This document shows positions 45,532-53,760 of a stretch of 64,000 bases of DNA, in pieces; positions within the stretch are counted from its first letter, which is position 1, and each line of letters opens with the position of its first letter. Source of the DNA: Microterricola viridarii (GTDB lineage Bacteria; Actinomycetota; Actinomycetes; Actinomycetales; Microbacteriaceae). The notes below the pieces were generated by a model, which made no database searches, was not told where the DNA came from, and saw only the letters and a program-made list of their open reading frames with translations. A program made the position numbers and the translations under genes. The stretch spans positions 1,054,001 through 1,118,000 of the forward strand of contig NZ_LT629742.1 in assembly GCF_900104895.1 (NCBI RefSeq). Reading direction: 5' to 3'.

Positions 45532-45900
45532 GTGATCATCGGAATCGGTGTCGACGTCGTCGACCTCGCCCGGTTCGAGCGCGCCATCGCGCGGACCCCG
45601 CGGCTCCTCGAGCGCTTGTTCGCTGAGAGCGAACGGGGCCGCTCTGCCTCGTCGCTGGCCGCCCGGTTCGCCGCGAAAGAGGCGCTGATCAAGGCGCTCG
45701 GCGGCCCGGGCACCCTGCGCTGGCACGACATGGAGGTCGTCAACGACGAGCACGGCAACCCCGGATTCGCGCTGCACGGCGCGACGGCCGCCGAGGCCGC
45801 CGCGCGCGGCATCAACCGCGTGCACCTCTCGATGACCCACGACGCCGGCATCGCCACCGCGTTCGTCATCGCGGAGGCTGGCGCGCCATCAACGATATGA
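45532..45900 (+). CDS. acpS: Holo-[acyl-carrier-protein] synthase
   Basis: It transfers 4'-phosphopantetheine from CoA to apo-acyl carrier protein. It has 122 residues; the metal-binding GIGVDVVDLARFE is at the start and RFAAKEALIKALG in the middle, both complete. The start is GTG at 45532 with AAGGCGAGG upstream. It overlaps alr by four bases, an arrangement usual in actinobacteria. Confidence 0.95.
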   Translation: MIIGIGVDVVDLARFERAIARTPRLLERLFAESERGRSASSLAARFAAKEALIKALGGPGTLRWHDMEVVNDEHGNPGFALHGATAAEAAARGINRVHLSMTHDAGIATAFVIAEAGAPSTI

Positions 45901-47087
45901 ACGACATGAACGACACACACGAGAAGACCGACACCCCGCGCACCGGCAACAGCGAGCGGGCGGAGGGCACCTTCCGCTCGGCTCGGATCGACCTGGACGC
46001 GGTGCGGAGGAACCTGGCCGCCGTGCGCGACTTCGTCGGCCGCGGCGTCGACACGGCTCCGCGCGTGATGGCCGTGGTCAAGGCGAACGCCTACGGGCAC
46101 GGTGCCATCGCCGTCGCAGCGGCGGCACAGGAGGCCGGGGCGGACTGGCTCGGCGTCGCCGACATCGGCGAGGCGCTCGAGCTGCGCCGGAACGGAATCA
46201 CCGCGCCGTTGCTCGCCTGGCTGCACGGCCCGGACGCCGACTTCTCCGCCGCGATCGAGGCCGGGGTCGGCCTCGGCATCTCCTCGGCCGCCCAGCTGCG
46301 CCAGGTCACGGATGCGGCGGCTGCCCTGTCGCGCACGGCATCCGTGCAGCTCAAGCTCGACAGCGGCCTCAGCCGCAACGGCCTGCCGGAGTCCGACTGG
46401 GCAGCCGTCTTCGCCGCCGCCCGCGCGGCGGAGCTCACGGGCTCGATCACCGTCGACGGGCTGTTCAGCCACCTCGCCAACGCCTCGGCTGAGGCCGACG
46501 CCGCCCAGTGCGCGCAGTTCGACACGGGCATCGCCGCCGCCCGCCGGGCGGGCCTGAACCCCACGCTGCTGCACATCGCGGCGACCGCCGCCGCACTCAC
46601 CGAGCCGGCCGCGCGGTACACGATGGTGCGCATCGGCATCGGCCTGTACGGCCTCTCGCCCTGGGGCGACGGGCTGCCGGACGGCCTGGAGCTCACCCCC
46701 GTCATGACCCTGGCCGCCCGGGTCGCCGCCGTGCGCCGCGTCAGAGCAGGCACCGCCGCGAGCTATGACTACACTTGGCGGGCCGAGCGGGAGACCACCC
46801 TCGCGCTCGTTCCGCTCGGCTACGCCGACGGCATCCCGCGCCAGGCCTCCGGGCGGGCCTCCGTGTCGGTCAACGGCGCGCAGTACCCGATCGTCGGGCG
46901 CGTGGCGATGGACCAGTTCATCGTCGACGTCGGCGACGCCGCCGTGCAGGTCGGCGACGAGGTCGTGCTGTTCGGCGATCCCCGCAGCGGCGTGCCGAGC
47001 GCCGAGGACTGGGCGGATGCCGCGGGCACCATCAACTACGAGATCGTCACCAGGATCGGCCAGCGCGTGCCGCGGAGCATCCGGTGA
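45897..47087 (+). CDS. alr: Alanine racemase
   Basis: It interconverts L- and D-alanine for peptidoglycan. It has 396 residues; the PLP lysine is Lys62 in AVVKANAYGHGA, and the second catalytic base is the Tyr of AASYDYTWRAE. The IGIGLYGLSPWGDG and VGRVAMDQFIVDVGD blocks are also typical. The N-terminal 25 residues (NDMNDTHEKTDTPRTGNSER) are additional and charged; a later start is possible. It overlaps acpS and tsaE. Confidence 0.97.
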   Translation: MNDMNDTHEKTDTPRTGNSERAEGTFRSARIDLDAVRRNLAAVRDFVGRGVDTAPRVMAVVKANAYGHGAIAVAAAAQEAGADWLGVADIGEALELRRNGITAPLLAWLHGPDADFSAAIEAGVGLGISSAAQLRQVTDAAAALSRTASVQLKLDSGLSRNGLPESDWAAVFAAARAAELTGSITVDGLFSHLANASAEADAAQCAQFDTGIAAARRAGLNPTLLHIAATAAALTEPAARYTMVRIGIGLYGLSPWGDGLPDGLELTPVMTLAARVAAVRRVRAGTAASYDYTWRAERETTLALVPLGYADGIPRQASGRASVSVNGAQYPIVGRVAMDQFIVDVGDAAVQVGDEVVLFGDPRSGVPSAEDWADAAGTINYEIVTRIGQRVPRSIR

Positions 47088-47647
47088 TCACCCGCAGCGT
47101 CCCCACCGCCGAGGGCATGCACGCGTTCGGGCTCTCGCTCGCCGCCGAGCTGCGGGCCGGCGACCTGCTGGTGCTGGACGGGCCGCTCGGAGCGGGCAAG
47201 ACCACGTTCACCCGCGGACTCGGCGAGGGCCTCGGCATCCGCGGCACCGTGACCAGCCCGACGTTCGTGCTGGCGCGCACCCACCCGAGCGTCGTCGGCG
47301 GTCCCGCCCTCGTGCACGTGGACGCCTACCGGCTGAGCGACCCGATGGAGCTCGACGACCTCGACATCGACTACGCGCACTCCGTCGTCGTGGTGGAGTG
47401 GGGAGCCGGCATGCTCGACGGGGTGAGCGAGTCGTGGCTGGAGCTGCGGCTGCAGCGGCCGATGGGGGCGGGCGACGAGCAGTCGGGCGCCGAGTCGGAA
47501 ACCGAGTCCGAGGCCGACGAGCCGCGCACCGTGACGATCGCCGGTTTCGGCCCGCGCTGGGCGGGCACCGAGTATGCCGGCACCGAGTATGCCGGCATCC
47601 CGGACGCGGAGCCCGGCGCGGAGCCCGGCGCGGAGCCCAGCGCGTAG
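47084..47647 (+). CDS. tsaE: tRNA t6A biosynthesis ATPase TsaE with acidic repeat tail
   Basis: TsaE is the ATPase that works with TsaB and TsaD in adding threonylcarbamoyl to A37 of ANN-decoding tRNAs. The core, residues 1-125, has Walker A DGPLGAGKTTFTRGLGEGLG, TSPTFVLARTHP and VHVDAYRLSDPMELDDL. After residue 125 comes an acidic tail with tandem repeats (GTEYAGTEYAG, AEPGAEPGAEP) not found in typical TsaE of about 150 residues. The start is GTG at 47084, overlapping the alr stop by four bases; the longer frame is a shadow of alr. Confidence 0.92.
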   Translation: MITRSVPTAEGMHAFGLSLAAELRAGDLLVLDGPLGAGKTTFTRGLGEGLGIRGTVTSPTFVLARTHPSVVGGPALVHVDAYRLSDPMELDDLDIDYAHSVVVVEWGAGMLDGVSESWLELRLQRPMGAGDEQSGAESETESEADEPRTVTIAGFGPRWAGTEYAGTEYAGIPDAEPGAEPGAEPSA

Positions 47648-47656
47648 GCTGGAGGG

Positions 47657-48331
47657 ATGCTTCTCGCGATCGATACCTCCGCAGGAACAAGCGTCGCCAT
47701 CGTCGACCGTGACCGGGGGATCCTCGCGGAGCGCTCCGAGGCCGACACCATGCGCCACGCCGAGGTGATCGGCGGCATGATCCAGGCCGTGCTCGACGAG
47801 TCGGCGGTCGCCCGCGCCGAGCTCTCCGGCGTCGTCGCCGGAATGGGGCCCGGCCCCTTCACCGGCCTGCGGGTCGGGATCGCCGCCGCGCGCACCTTCG
47901 CGCTCGCGCTCGGCCGGCCGCTCGTGCCCATCGTCAGCCACGACGCCATCGCGTTCGCGCACTTCGCCGCCGACGCCGCCGCCCAAGCCGCCGGCGCGCG
48001 CACGGCCCCGCTGCTCGTCGTCACCGACGCCCGCCGCCGCGAGGTGTACTGGAGCGCCTACTCCGGCGTCGACGAGCTCGGCCTGCCGGTGCGGCTGGAC
48101 GGCCCCGGCCTGGCCAAGCCGGAAGCGCTGCCCGCCCTGGCCCTCGACGCATTCGGCGCATTCGACGGTGCATTCGAGCGGCTGGACGCCGCCGAGATCT
48201 CGGCCGGCGCCCTCGGCATGGTCGCCGAGCTGAGCTTCGCGGCCGGCCGCCCCTTCGCCGCCGACGAGCCGCTCTACCTGCGCTCGCCCGACGTCACCCC
48301 GTCCAACGGCCCCAAGCGGGTCACCCGGTGA
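47657..48331 (+). CDS. tsaB: tRNA t6A biosynthesis scaffold protein TsaB
   Basis: TsaB is the ASKHA-fold partner of TsaD in t6A synthesis. It has 224 residues: [20 protein letters not shown] at the start and [20 protein letters not shown] in the middle, the family signature. It lacks the metal-binding histidines of TsaD, as expected. The ATG is at 47657; GGAGGG lies directly before it, and TAGGCT six bases before could also act as a -10 box. It overlaps rimI by four bases. Confidence 0.95.
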   Translation: MLLAIDTSAGTSVAIVDRDRGILAERSEADTMRHAEVIGGMIQAVLDESAVARAELSGVVAGMGPGPFTGLRVGIAAARTFALALGRPLVPIVSHDAIAFAHFAADAAAQAAGARTAPLLVVTDARRREVYWSAYSGVDELGLPVRLDGPGLAKPEALPALALDAFGAFDGAFERLDAAEISAGALGMVAELSFAAGRPFAADEPLYLRSPDVTPSNGPKRVTR

Positions 48332-48852
48332 CCTGGCAGCTGCGCCGGGCCGGCCTGGCCGACGTGCCGGCGATCATGGCGATCGAGAACGCGATGTTCC
48401 CGAGCGACGCCTGGTCGACGGATGCCATGGCCCGCGACGTCGCCGACCCGCACTGCTACTACCTGGTGGCCTTCCCGCCCGACGCGCCGGAGCAGATCGA
48501 GGCCTACGCCGGCCTGCTCGCCCCGCGCGGGGCGCCGGAGGCCGACATCCAGACCATCGCGGTCACCACCGCCGCGCAGGGCCGCGGCCTCGGCCGGGTG
48601 CTCATGCTGCGCCTCATCGACGAGGCCAGGGCCCGGGGCGCCCGCGAGGTGTTCCTCGAGGTGCGCGCAGACAACCCCGGCGCGATCCACCTCTACACCT
48701 CGCTCGGCTTCGCCGAACTCGGCGTGCGCCGCGGCTACTACAAGCCAGACAACGTCGACGCCATCGTGATGCGCCTGAACATCCCCGCGCCCCAGGCCGC
48801 CCTGGCCGAGCCGAGCCCGAACACCACCACCCCGCTGGAGACCAACTCGTGA
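48328..48852 (+). CDS. rimI: Ribosomal-protein-alanine N-acetyltransferase RimI-like
   Basis: This GNAT enzyme acetylates the N-terminus of ribosomal protein S18 in E. coli. It has 174 residues with the acetyl-CoA loop [20 protein letters not shown] and [20 protein letters not shown] followed by [19 protein letters not shown]. The last 25 residues are a low-complexity tail. Its place between tsaB and tsaD is the standard one for RimI. The start is GTG at 48328. Confidence 0.9.
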   Translation: MTWQLRRAGLADVPAIMAIENAMFPSDAWSTDAMARDVADPHCYYLVAFPPDAPEQIEAYAGLLAPRGAPEADIQTIAVTTAAQGRGLGRVLMLRLIDEARARGAREVFLEVRADNPGAIHLYTSLGFAELGVRRGYYKPDNVDAIVMRLNIPAPQAALAEPSPNTTTPLETNS

Positions 48853-49943
48853 GCAGCCCGTCGCACACACCACTGAACCGCACCGACCCGCTCGTGCTCG
48901 GCATCGAGACCAGCTGCGACGAGACGGGCATCGGCATCGTGCGCGGCACCACGCTCCTGGCGAACGTCATCGCCTCCTCGATGGACGAGCACGCCCGCTA
49001 CGGGGGCGTCGTGCCCGAGGTGGCCGCACGGGCCCACCTGGAGGAGATGAGCCCGGCGATCCACGCGGCGCTCGCCGAGGCCGGCATCCGCCTGGACGAG
49101 ATCGACGCCGTCTCCGTGACCAGCGGCCCCGGCCTGGCCGGCGCCCTGATGGTCGGCGTGGGAGCCGCGAAGGCCCTCGCGATCGCCCTGGACAAGCCGA
49201 TCTACGCCGTCAACCACCTCGTCGGCCACGTCGGGGCCGACCTGCTCGCCACCGGCGCGGACGGAGCCTCCGAGCCGCTGCAGTACCCGACGATCGCGCT
49301 GCTCGTCTCGGGCGGGCACACCTCGCTGCTGCTCGTGCGCGACCTGACCGGGGACGTCGAGCTGCTCGGCGAGACCATCGACGACGCGGCAGGGGAGGCC
49401 TTCGACAAGGTCGCCAGGGTGCTCGGCCTGCCCTACCCCGGCGGTCCGCACATCGACCGGCTCGCCGCGGAGGGCAACCCGAGGGCGATCCGCTTCCCGC
49501 GCGGGCTCACCTTGCCCAAGGACATGGCCAAGCACCGCTACGACTTCAGCTTCTCCGGGCTGAAGACGGCCGTCGCGCGGTGGGTCGAGAAGGCCCAGGA
49601 TGCCGGCGAGGAGGTGCCGGTGGCCGACGTCGCGGCCAGCTTCCGCGAGGCGGTCGTCGACGTGTTGCTCGGCAAGGCGATCGCCGCCTGCGCCGACTAC
49701 GGCGTTCCCCGCTTGCTGCTCGGCGGCGGCGTCGTCGCCAACGCCCGGGTGCGCGAGCTCGCGGCGGAGCGGACGGCCGCGGCCGGCATCGAGCTGCGCA
49801 TCCCGCCGCTCAGCCTGTGCACCGACAACGGTGCGATGATCGCCGCGCTCGGGGCACAGATGATCATGGCCGGCAATGAGCCGAGCTCGCTGGGCTTCGG
49901 CGCCGACTCCACACTGCCCGTCACCGAGATTCAGGTGCGCTGA
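48849..49943 (+). CDS. tsaD: tRNA N6-adenosine threonylcarbamoyltransferase TsaD
   Basis: TsaD is the catalytic subunit of t6A synthesis. It has 364 residues with [16 protein letters not shown] at the start, metal-ligand histidines His123 and His127 in [13 protein letters not shown], and [20 protein letters not shown] and [20 protein letters not shown] near the end. GTG start at 48849, overlapping rimI by four bases. TsaC, the fourth enzyme needed, is not in this window. It is the last gene of the run from glmS. Confidence 0.97.
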   Translation: MSSPSHTPLNRTDPLVLGIETSCDETGIGIVRGTTLLANVIASSMDEHARYGGVVPEVAARAHLEEMSPAIHAALAEAGIRLDEIDAVSVTSGPGLAGALMVGVGAAKALAIALDKPIYAVNHLVGHVGADLLATGADGASEPLQYPTIALLVSGGHTSLLLVRDLTGDVELLGETIDDAAGEAFDKVARVLGLPYPGGPHIDRLAAEGNPRAIRFPRGLTLPKDMAKHRYDFSFSGLKTAVARWVEKAQDAGEEVPVADVAASFREAVVDVLLGKAIAACADYGVPRLLLGGGVVANARVRELAAERTAAAGIELRIPPLSLCTDNGAMIAALGAQMIMAGNEPSSLGFGADSTLPVTEIQVR

Positions 49944-50116
49944 GCGCCCTCCCTCTCGCTGGGAAGTCCACTCGTTCCGGAACCATCGGCGCTAGGATTG
50001 CGAGTGCATCGCCAGTTGTGCCCCGATTCCGACGGCTCCGCTGCCCGATGCGCGCAAGTTCCGCAGTGACCGTGAGGCTGCACGAGGCCCGCACTGTTGA
50101 TCAGAAGGGCTCCATC

Positions 50117-50647
50117 ATGACAGACCAGAATCAGCCTCCCGTCCCGCCGAACGAGCCGACCCCGCCCGTGAACCCCGAGTTCACCGCCCCAGAGGCCCCG
50201 GCCGCTCCGGTGACGCCTCCCGCCCCGCCCGCGCCCGCCTACGGCGCCCCGCAGGCCGCGCCCGCTCCCGCCTACGGCACCCCGCCGGCCCCGCCAGCGC
50301 CTCCCGCGTACGGCACCCCGGCCCCCGCCTACGGCGCACCGGCCTATGGCGCCCCCGCCAACTACGGCCAGCCCGGCCAGGCGCCGAAGACCAACACATT
50401 CGCGATCGTGTCGCTGGTGGCATCCGTCGTCGGATTCTTCACCGGCATCACGTTCCTGGTCGGCATCATCTTCGGCCACATCTCGCTCAGCCAGATCAAG
50501 AAGACCGGCGAGAACGGCCGCGGCATGGCGATCGCCGGCCTCGTGATCGGCTACATCGGCCTCGTGATCGGAATCATCCTGTTCATCGTGTTCGCGGTGC
50601 TCTTGGGGATCGTCGCGTCGAACCCGAACACGAACTTCAACTACTAG
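50117..50647 (+). CDS. Proline-rich DUF4190-type membrane protein
   Basis: This 176-residue protein has an N-terminal half of Pro/Ala/Tyr/Gly repeats (PAPAYGTPPAPPAPPAYGTP; PAYGAPA units) and a C-terminal half with two membrane segments separated by GHISLSQIKKTGENGRGMAI, the DUF4190 signature. Function is unknown; such proteins sit in the membrane with a disordered cytoplasmic or extracellular arm. The ATG at 50117 is preferred over the frame to 50018. GAAGGG lies upstream. A terminator separates it from the convergent methyltransferase gene. Confidence 0.8.
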   Translation: MTDQNQPPVPPNEPTPPVNPEFTAPEAPAAPVTPPAPPAPAYGAPQAAPAPAYGTPPAPPAPPAYGTPAPAYGAPAYGAPANYGQPGQAPKTNTFAIVSLVASVVGFFTGITFLVGIIFGHISLSQIKKTGENGRGMAIAGLVIGYIGLVIGIILFIVFAVLLGIVASNPNTNFNY

Positions 50648-50698
50648 GAGCCGCGCTGCGCCGAGCCCCGTCGGGGGCCGCGCGGCGAGCCCGTCGAG

Positions 50699-50735
50699 AC
50701 GGCCCTCTTCCCTCGTGGAAGAGGGCCGTTTGTGT
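50699..50735. terminator. Bidirectional terminator between convergent genes
   Basis: A 13-bp perfect stem ACGGCCCTCTTCC with loop CTCGT, followed on the + strand by TTGTGTG. It lies between the DUF4190-type gene and the convergent methyltransferase, so it could serve both. Confidence 0.75.
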
Positions 50736-50753
50736 GCGATCGCCGGGGGCGGC

Positions 50754-51956
50754 TCAGACGCGCTCGACCAGCAGCGTCACGTGCTTGCCGGCCGCACGGG
50801 TGAGCACGATCGTCGCGGAGGCGCTGCCCGTCAGCTTCAACCGGGTGCGCAGCGTCGCCGGGTCGATGTCGATGCCGCGCTTCTTGATCTCCAGGGTGCC
50901 GATTCCGCGGGCCGCGAGCGCCGCCTTGAGCTTCTTCTCGTCGTTCGGCAGCTGCTCCAGCACGCGGAAGCACGTCGCGAACGGCGTCTCGTGGGCGGCG
51001 TCCGCCGTGAGGTAGGCGATGCCCTCGCTCAGCATCCGGGCGTCGAGGGAGCGGGCCAGGTCGCCGATCAGGCGGGCGCGGATGACGGCACCGTCCGGCT
51101 CGTAGATGTAGGCGCCGAGCGCGCCGGCCTCCGCGTCTGCGCTGTCTGCGGCGGCGCTGAGCTCATGGCTGCCGGCCTTGCCGAGGAGGAGGGCGCTGCG
51201 CCGCACGCCGGGCCGGGCCAGCGCGCCGAACCACAGCCCCATCTCCACCAGCGCCCCGTCGACCGAGACCCACTGTGCCTCGGCGCCGGCGGGGATCAGC
51301 TCGCGGTCGAAGCCGGGGCCGAGCTTCACGCCGGTCGGCAGGCGATCGCCGAGCCCGAAGGCGAAGTCGAGCGAGGGGGTGTAGTCCTCCGGCCGGGTGA
51401 GCCTCGACGTGTTCGAGTGCCCGGAGCTGCGCCGGGCCGGGTCCAGGTAGACGCCGTCGGCCGGGCCGTCGGCGAGGCCGTCCAGGTCGATCTCCTCCGC
51501 GCGGGCGTGCAGCACGGTCGCGCGGGGGAACGGCGCCAGGTTGAAGGAGGCCAACGTCGCGGTCACCTCGTCGGCGTCGGCGGCGGTCACCCGCAGCTCG
51601 AGGGCGGCCATCGCGAGGGCGTCGCCGCCGATTCCGCAGCCGAGGTCAGCCACGTGCTGCACCCCGGCGGCGGCGAAACGGCCAGCGTGCAGGGCGGCGA
51701 CGCGCAGCCGGGTCGCCTGTTCCAGCCCGGCTTCGGTGAAGAGCATGGTGTTGGCGAACTCGCCGAACTTGCCCGCCGCCTTGGCGCGGAGCCTCGCCTG
51801 GCTGAGCACGGCCGCGACGAGCTCTGGCGGGTGCCCCTCCTTGCGCAGCGCGGCGACGGTGCGCACGACGTCGGTGGACGAATCCCACTCCGGCAACGAG
51901 TCGAGCAGCCGAAGCCCTTCGGGGGAGAGGAGGGCGACGAGCTCACTGCGTTCCAT
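50754..51956 (-). CDS. Class I SAM-dependent methyltransferase with THUMP-like domain
   Basis: This 400-residue protein has an N-terminal helical region, then SAM-binding motif I VADLGCGIGGDALAM (about 102-116), VTAADADEVTATLA (motif II) and a DGVYLDPARRSSGH motif IV region like that of RNA/DNA methyltransferases. The C-terminal part (about 310-400) resembles the actinobacterial THUMP-like domain, suggesting an RNA substrate; this is inference. ATG at 51956 has TAGCGT six bases before it and no binding site, so a leaderless transcript is likely. Confidence 0.85.
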   Translation of the reverse strand: MERSELVALLSPEGLRLLDSLPEWDSSTDVVRTVAALRKEGHPPELVAAVLSQARLRAKAAGKFGEFANTMLFTEAGLEQATRLRVAALHAGRFAAAGVQHVADLGCGIGGDALAMAALELRVTAADADEVTATLASFNLAPFPRATVLHARAEEIDLDGLADGPADGVYLDPARRSSGHSNTSRLTRPEDYTPSLDFAFGLGDRLPTGVKLGPGFDRELIPAGAEAQWVSVDGALVEMGLWFGALARPGVRRSALLLGKAGSHELSAAADSADAEAGALGAYIYEPDGAVIRARLIGDLARSLDARMLSEGIAYLTADAAHETPFATCFRVLEQLPNDEKKLKAALAARGIGTLEIKKRGIDIDPATLRTRLKLTGSASATIVLTRAAGKHVTLLVERV

Positions 51957-52083
51957 ACGGCCACGCTAACACCGCCGGGGCCGCGCAGGCCGCGCGGCGG
52001 CGGCCACACGGCGGTTGGCCGCGGCATCCGCCACCCGGCGCCTCACGCTGTTGGCGAACGCCGCCCGATTCGGGCCGACTTGT

Positions 52084-52110
52084 CTGGCACTCACGTTGCA
52101 CGAGTGCCAG
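52084..52110 (+). promoter_or_regulatory. CIRCE operator 1 upstream of groES
   Basis: CTGGCACTC, nine bases, GAGTGCCAG: a perfect inverted repeat with the exact geometry of the HrcA-binding CIRCE element (the outermost pairs differ from the classical TTAGCACTC form). It covers the -35 box of the groES promoter. Confidence 0.85.
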
Positions 52111-52124
52111 CCAGGGCCTAAACT
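52096..52124 (+). promoter_or_regulatory. groES promoter
   Basis: TTGCAC, a 17-base spacer and TAAACT. The -35 lies inside CIRCE 1 and the likely start site (near 52131) lies inside CIRCE 2, so repressor bound at either would block transcription. Confidence 0.75.
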
Positions 52125-52128
52125 CGAC

Positions 52129-52155
52129 TTAGCACTCTCGGTGTGAGTGTGCTAA
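52129..52155 (+). promoter_or_regulatory. CIRCE operator 2 upstream of groES
   Basis: TTAGCACTC, nine bases, GTGTGCTAA: the classical CIRCE left arm with one mismatch in the right arm (GTG for GAG). Its centre is 45 bases from that of CIRCE 1, about four and a quarter helical turns. Confidence 0.85.
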
Positions 52156-52186
52156 TTCCTTAGTCTTTTCTAGAAAGAGGTCAACC

Positions 52187-52483
52187 GTGTCGGTCAGCAT
52201 CAAGCCGCTCGAGGATCGCATTGTCATCAAGCAGGTCGAGGCCGAGCAGGTCACTGCGTCGGGCCTCGTCATCCCTGACACCGCCAAGGAGAAGCCCCAG
52301 GAGGGCGAGGTCGTGGCTGTGGGCCCCGGCCGCATCGATGACAACGGCAACCGCGTCCCGCTCGACGTCGCCGTCGGCGACAAGGTGCTCTACTCCAAGT
52401 ACGGCGGAACCGAAGTGAAGTTCGGCGGCGAGGACTTCCTCGTGCTGTCGGCTCGCGACGTGCTCGCAGTGGTTGTGCGCTAA
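52187..52483 (+). CDS. groES: Co-chaperonin GroES
   Basis: GroES is the heptameric lid of the GroEL chaperonin. The 98-residue product has [20 protein letters not shown], the mobile loop [20 protein letters not shown] and [20 protein letters not shown]. It starts with GTG at 52187 after AGAAAGAGG. A terminator follows and the next gene is rarD, so groEL is not adjacent here. Control by HrcA through the two CIRCE operators is predicted. Confidence 0.98.
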   Translation: MSVSIKPLEDRIVIKQVEAEQVTASGLVIPDTAKEKPQEGEVVAVGPGRIDDNGNRVPLDVAVGDKVLYSKYGGTEVKFGGEDFLVLSARDVLAVVVR

Positions 52484-52516
52484 GCACCTCTCCCGCTGAA
52501 GCTCAGCGTTTTCTCG

Positions 52517-52550
52517 AAAGACCCGGATGGCCCAGCCGTCCGGGTCTTTT
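52517..52550 (+). terminator. Intrinsic terminator of groES
   Basis: An 11-bp perfect stem AAAGACCCGGA extended inward by four further pairs (one G-U), followed by TTTTGTC. A clear Rho-independent terminator 33 bases after the stop, making groES monocistronic. Confidence 0.9.
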
Positions 52551-52618
52551 GTCGTCCGCGCTCCCATCTGGGCGCGGGTCGGCCCACTGCGCACTGTATG
52601 CAGGCGTAGACTCCCGAG

Positions 52619-53572
52619 GTGCCTGAATCCGTTGACCAGCAGACGACAGCCCCGGCGACGGATGCCGGCACCCGCCGAGCCGGCCTGATCTACGCGGTCT
52701 CCGCCTATGTGCTCTGGGGCTTCCTGCCCATCTACTTCATCGCCCTCGCGCCGACCGGCGCGTTCGAAGTGGTGGCCTGGCGGATCGTGTTCTCGCTCGT
52801 GTTCTGCGCGATCCTGCTCGCGATCACACGCCGCTACCGGCTCTTCCTCGCCCTGCTCAAGCGGCCGCGCATCGCCTTCACCATGGCGGCGGCCGGCGTG
52901 CTCATCTATGTCAACTGGCAGACCTACGTCTACGGCACCCTGAGCGGCCAGGTCGTCGAGGCCTCGCTGGGTTACTTCATCAACCCCATCGTCACCGTCT
53001 TCCTCGGCGTCTTCTTCCTGCGCGAGAAGCTGCGCCCGGCACAGTGGGCCGCAGTCGGGATCAGCCTCGTGGCCGTGCTGGTGCTGGCGATCAGTGCGGG
53101 CAGCATTCCCTGGATCGCGCTCACGCTCGCGTTCTCGTTCGGGTTCTACGGCTACATCAAGAAGCGGGTGGGCACCACGGTCGACGCCGTCGCCGGCCTG
53201 AGCATGGAGACGCTCTGGCTGCTGCCGGTCGCCGTCATCCAGCTCCTCGTGGTCGGGGCGACCACCGGCATCACGTTCGGCACGGTCAGCGCCGTGCACA
53301 CGCTGCTGCTGATCGGCACCGGCGTGATCACCGCCATCCCGCTGCTGTTCTTCGCGGCGGCATCTCGGCGCCTTCCCCTGGTCGTGCTCGGCTTCATCCA
53401 GTACTTCGCGCCCATCATCCAGTTCCTCGTCGGCGTGCTGATCTTGAACGAGGCCATGTCGACCGCGCGCTGGGTCGGATTCTCCCTGGTCTGGCTGGCC
53501 CTGGTGATCCTTGCGGTGGATGCCGCCCTCGGCACCCGCAACGGCCGGCGCAGCATTCCCGAACTCGTCTGA
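52619..53572 (+). CDS. rarD: RarD family EamA-type transporter
   Basis: RarD-type proteins are ten-span members of the drug/metabolite transporter superfamily, with uncertain substrate. It has 317 residues: AGLIYAVSAYVLWGFLPIYF at the start, GVLIYVNWQTYVYGTLSGQV, EASLGYFINPIVTVFLGVFF and FIQYFAPIIQFLVGVLIL, all signature stretches. The start is GTG at 52619; TAGACT ends six bases earlier and no binding site is present, again leaderless-type. It stands alone. Confidence 0.88.
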   Translation: MPESVDQQTTAPATDAGTRRAGLIYAVSAYVLWGFLPIYFIALAPTGAFEVVAWRIVFSLVFCAILLAITRRYRLFLALLKRPRIAFTMAAAGVLIYVNWQTYVYGTLSGQVVEASLGYFINPIVTVFLGVFFLREKLRPAQWAAVGISLVAVLVLAISAGSIPWIALTLAFSFGFYGYIKKRVGTTVDAVAGLSMETLWLLPVAVIQLLVVGATTGITFGTVSAVHTLLLIGTGVITAIPLLFFAAASRRLPLVVLGFIQYFAPIIQFLVGVLILNEAMSTARWVGFSLVWLALVILAVDAALGTRNGRRSIPELV

Positions 53573-53760
53573 GCGGGCCGCCGCGCGGCGTGAACCTGCG
53601 CCGGGGCAGTGGGCGGCGCGCCCGGAGGATGTAACGATTTGACACGGGACGCAACGTTGTGGCCACAAAAACCTTGTTTCGGCGTGCGGCGGACAATACT
53701 GTGACTCAACGGCAGTCGTCCGAACTGCCTCACCAGTGTTTGATCGAGCCAAGGAGCACC

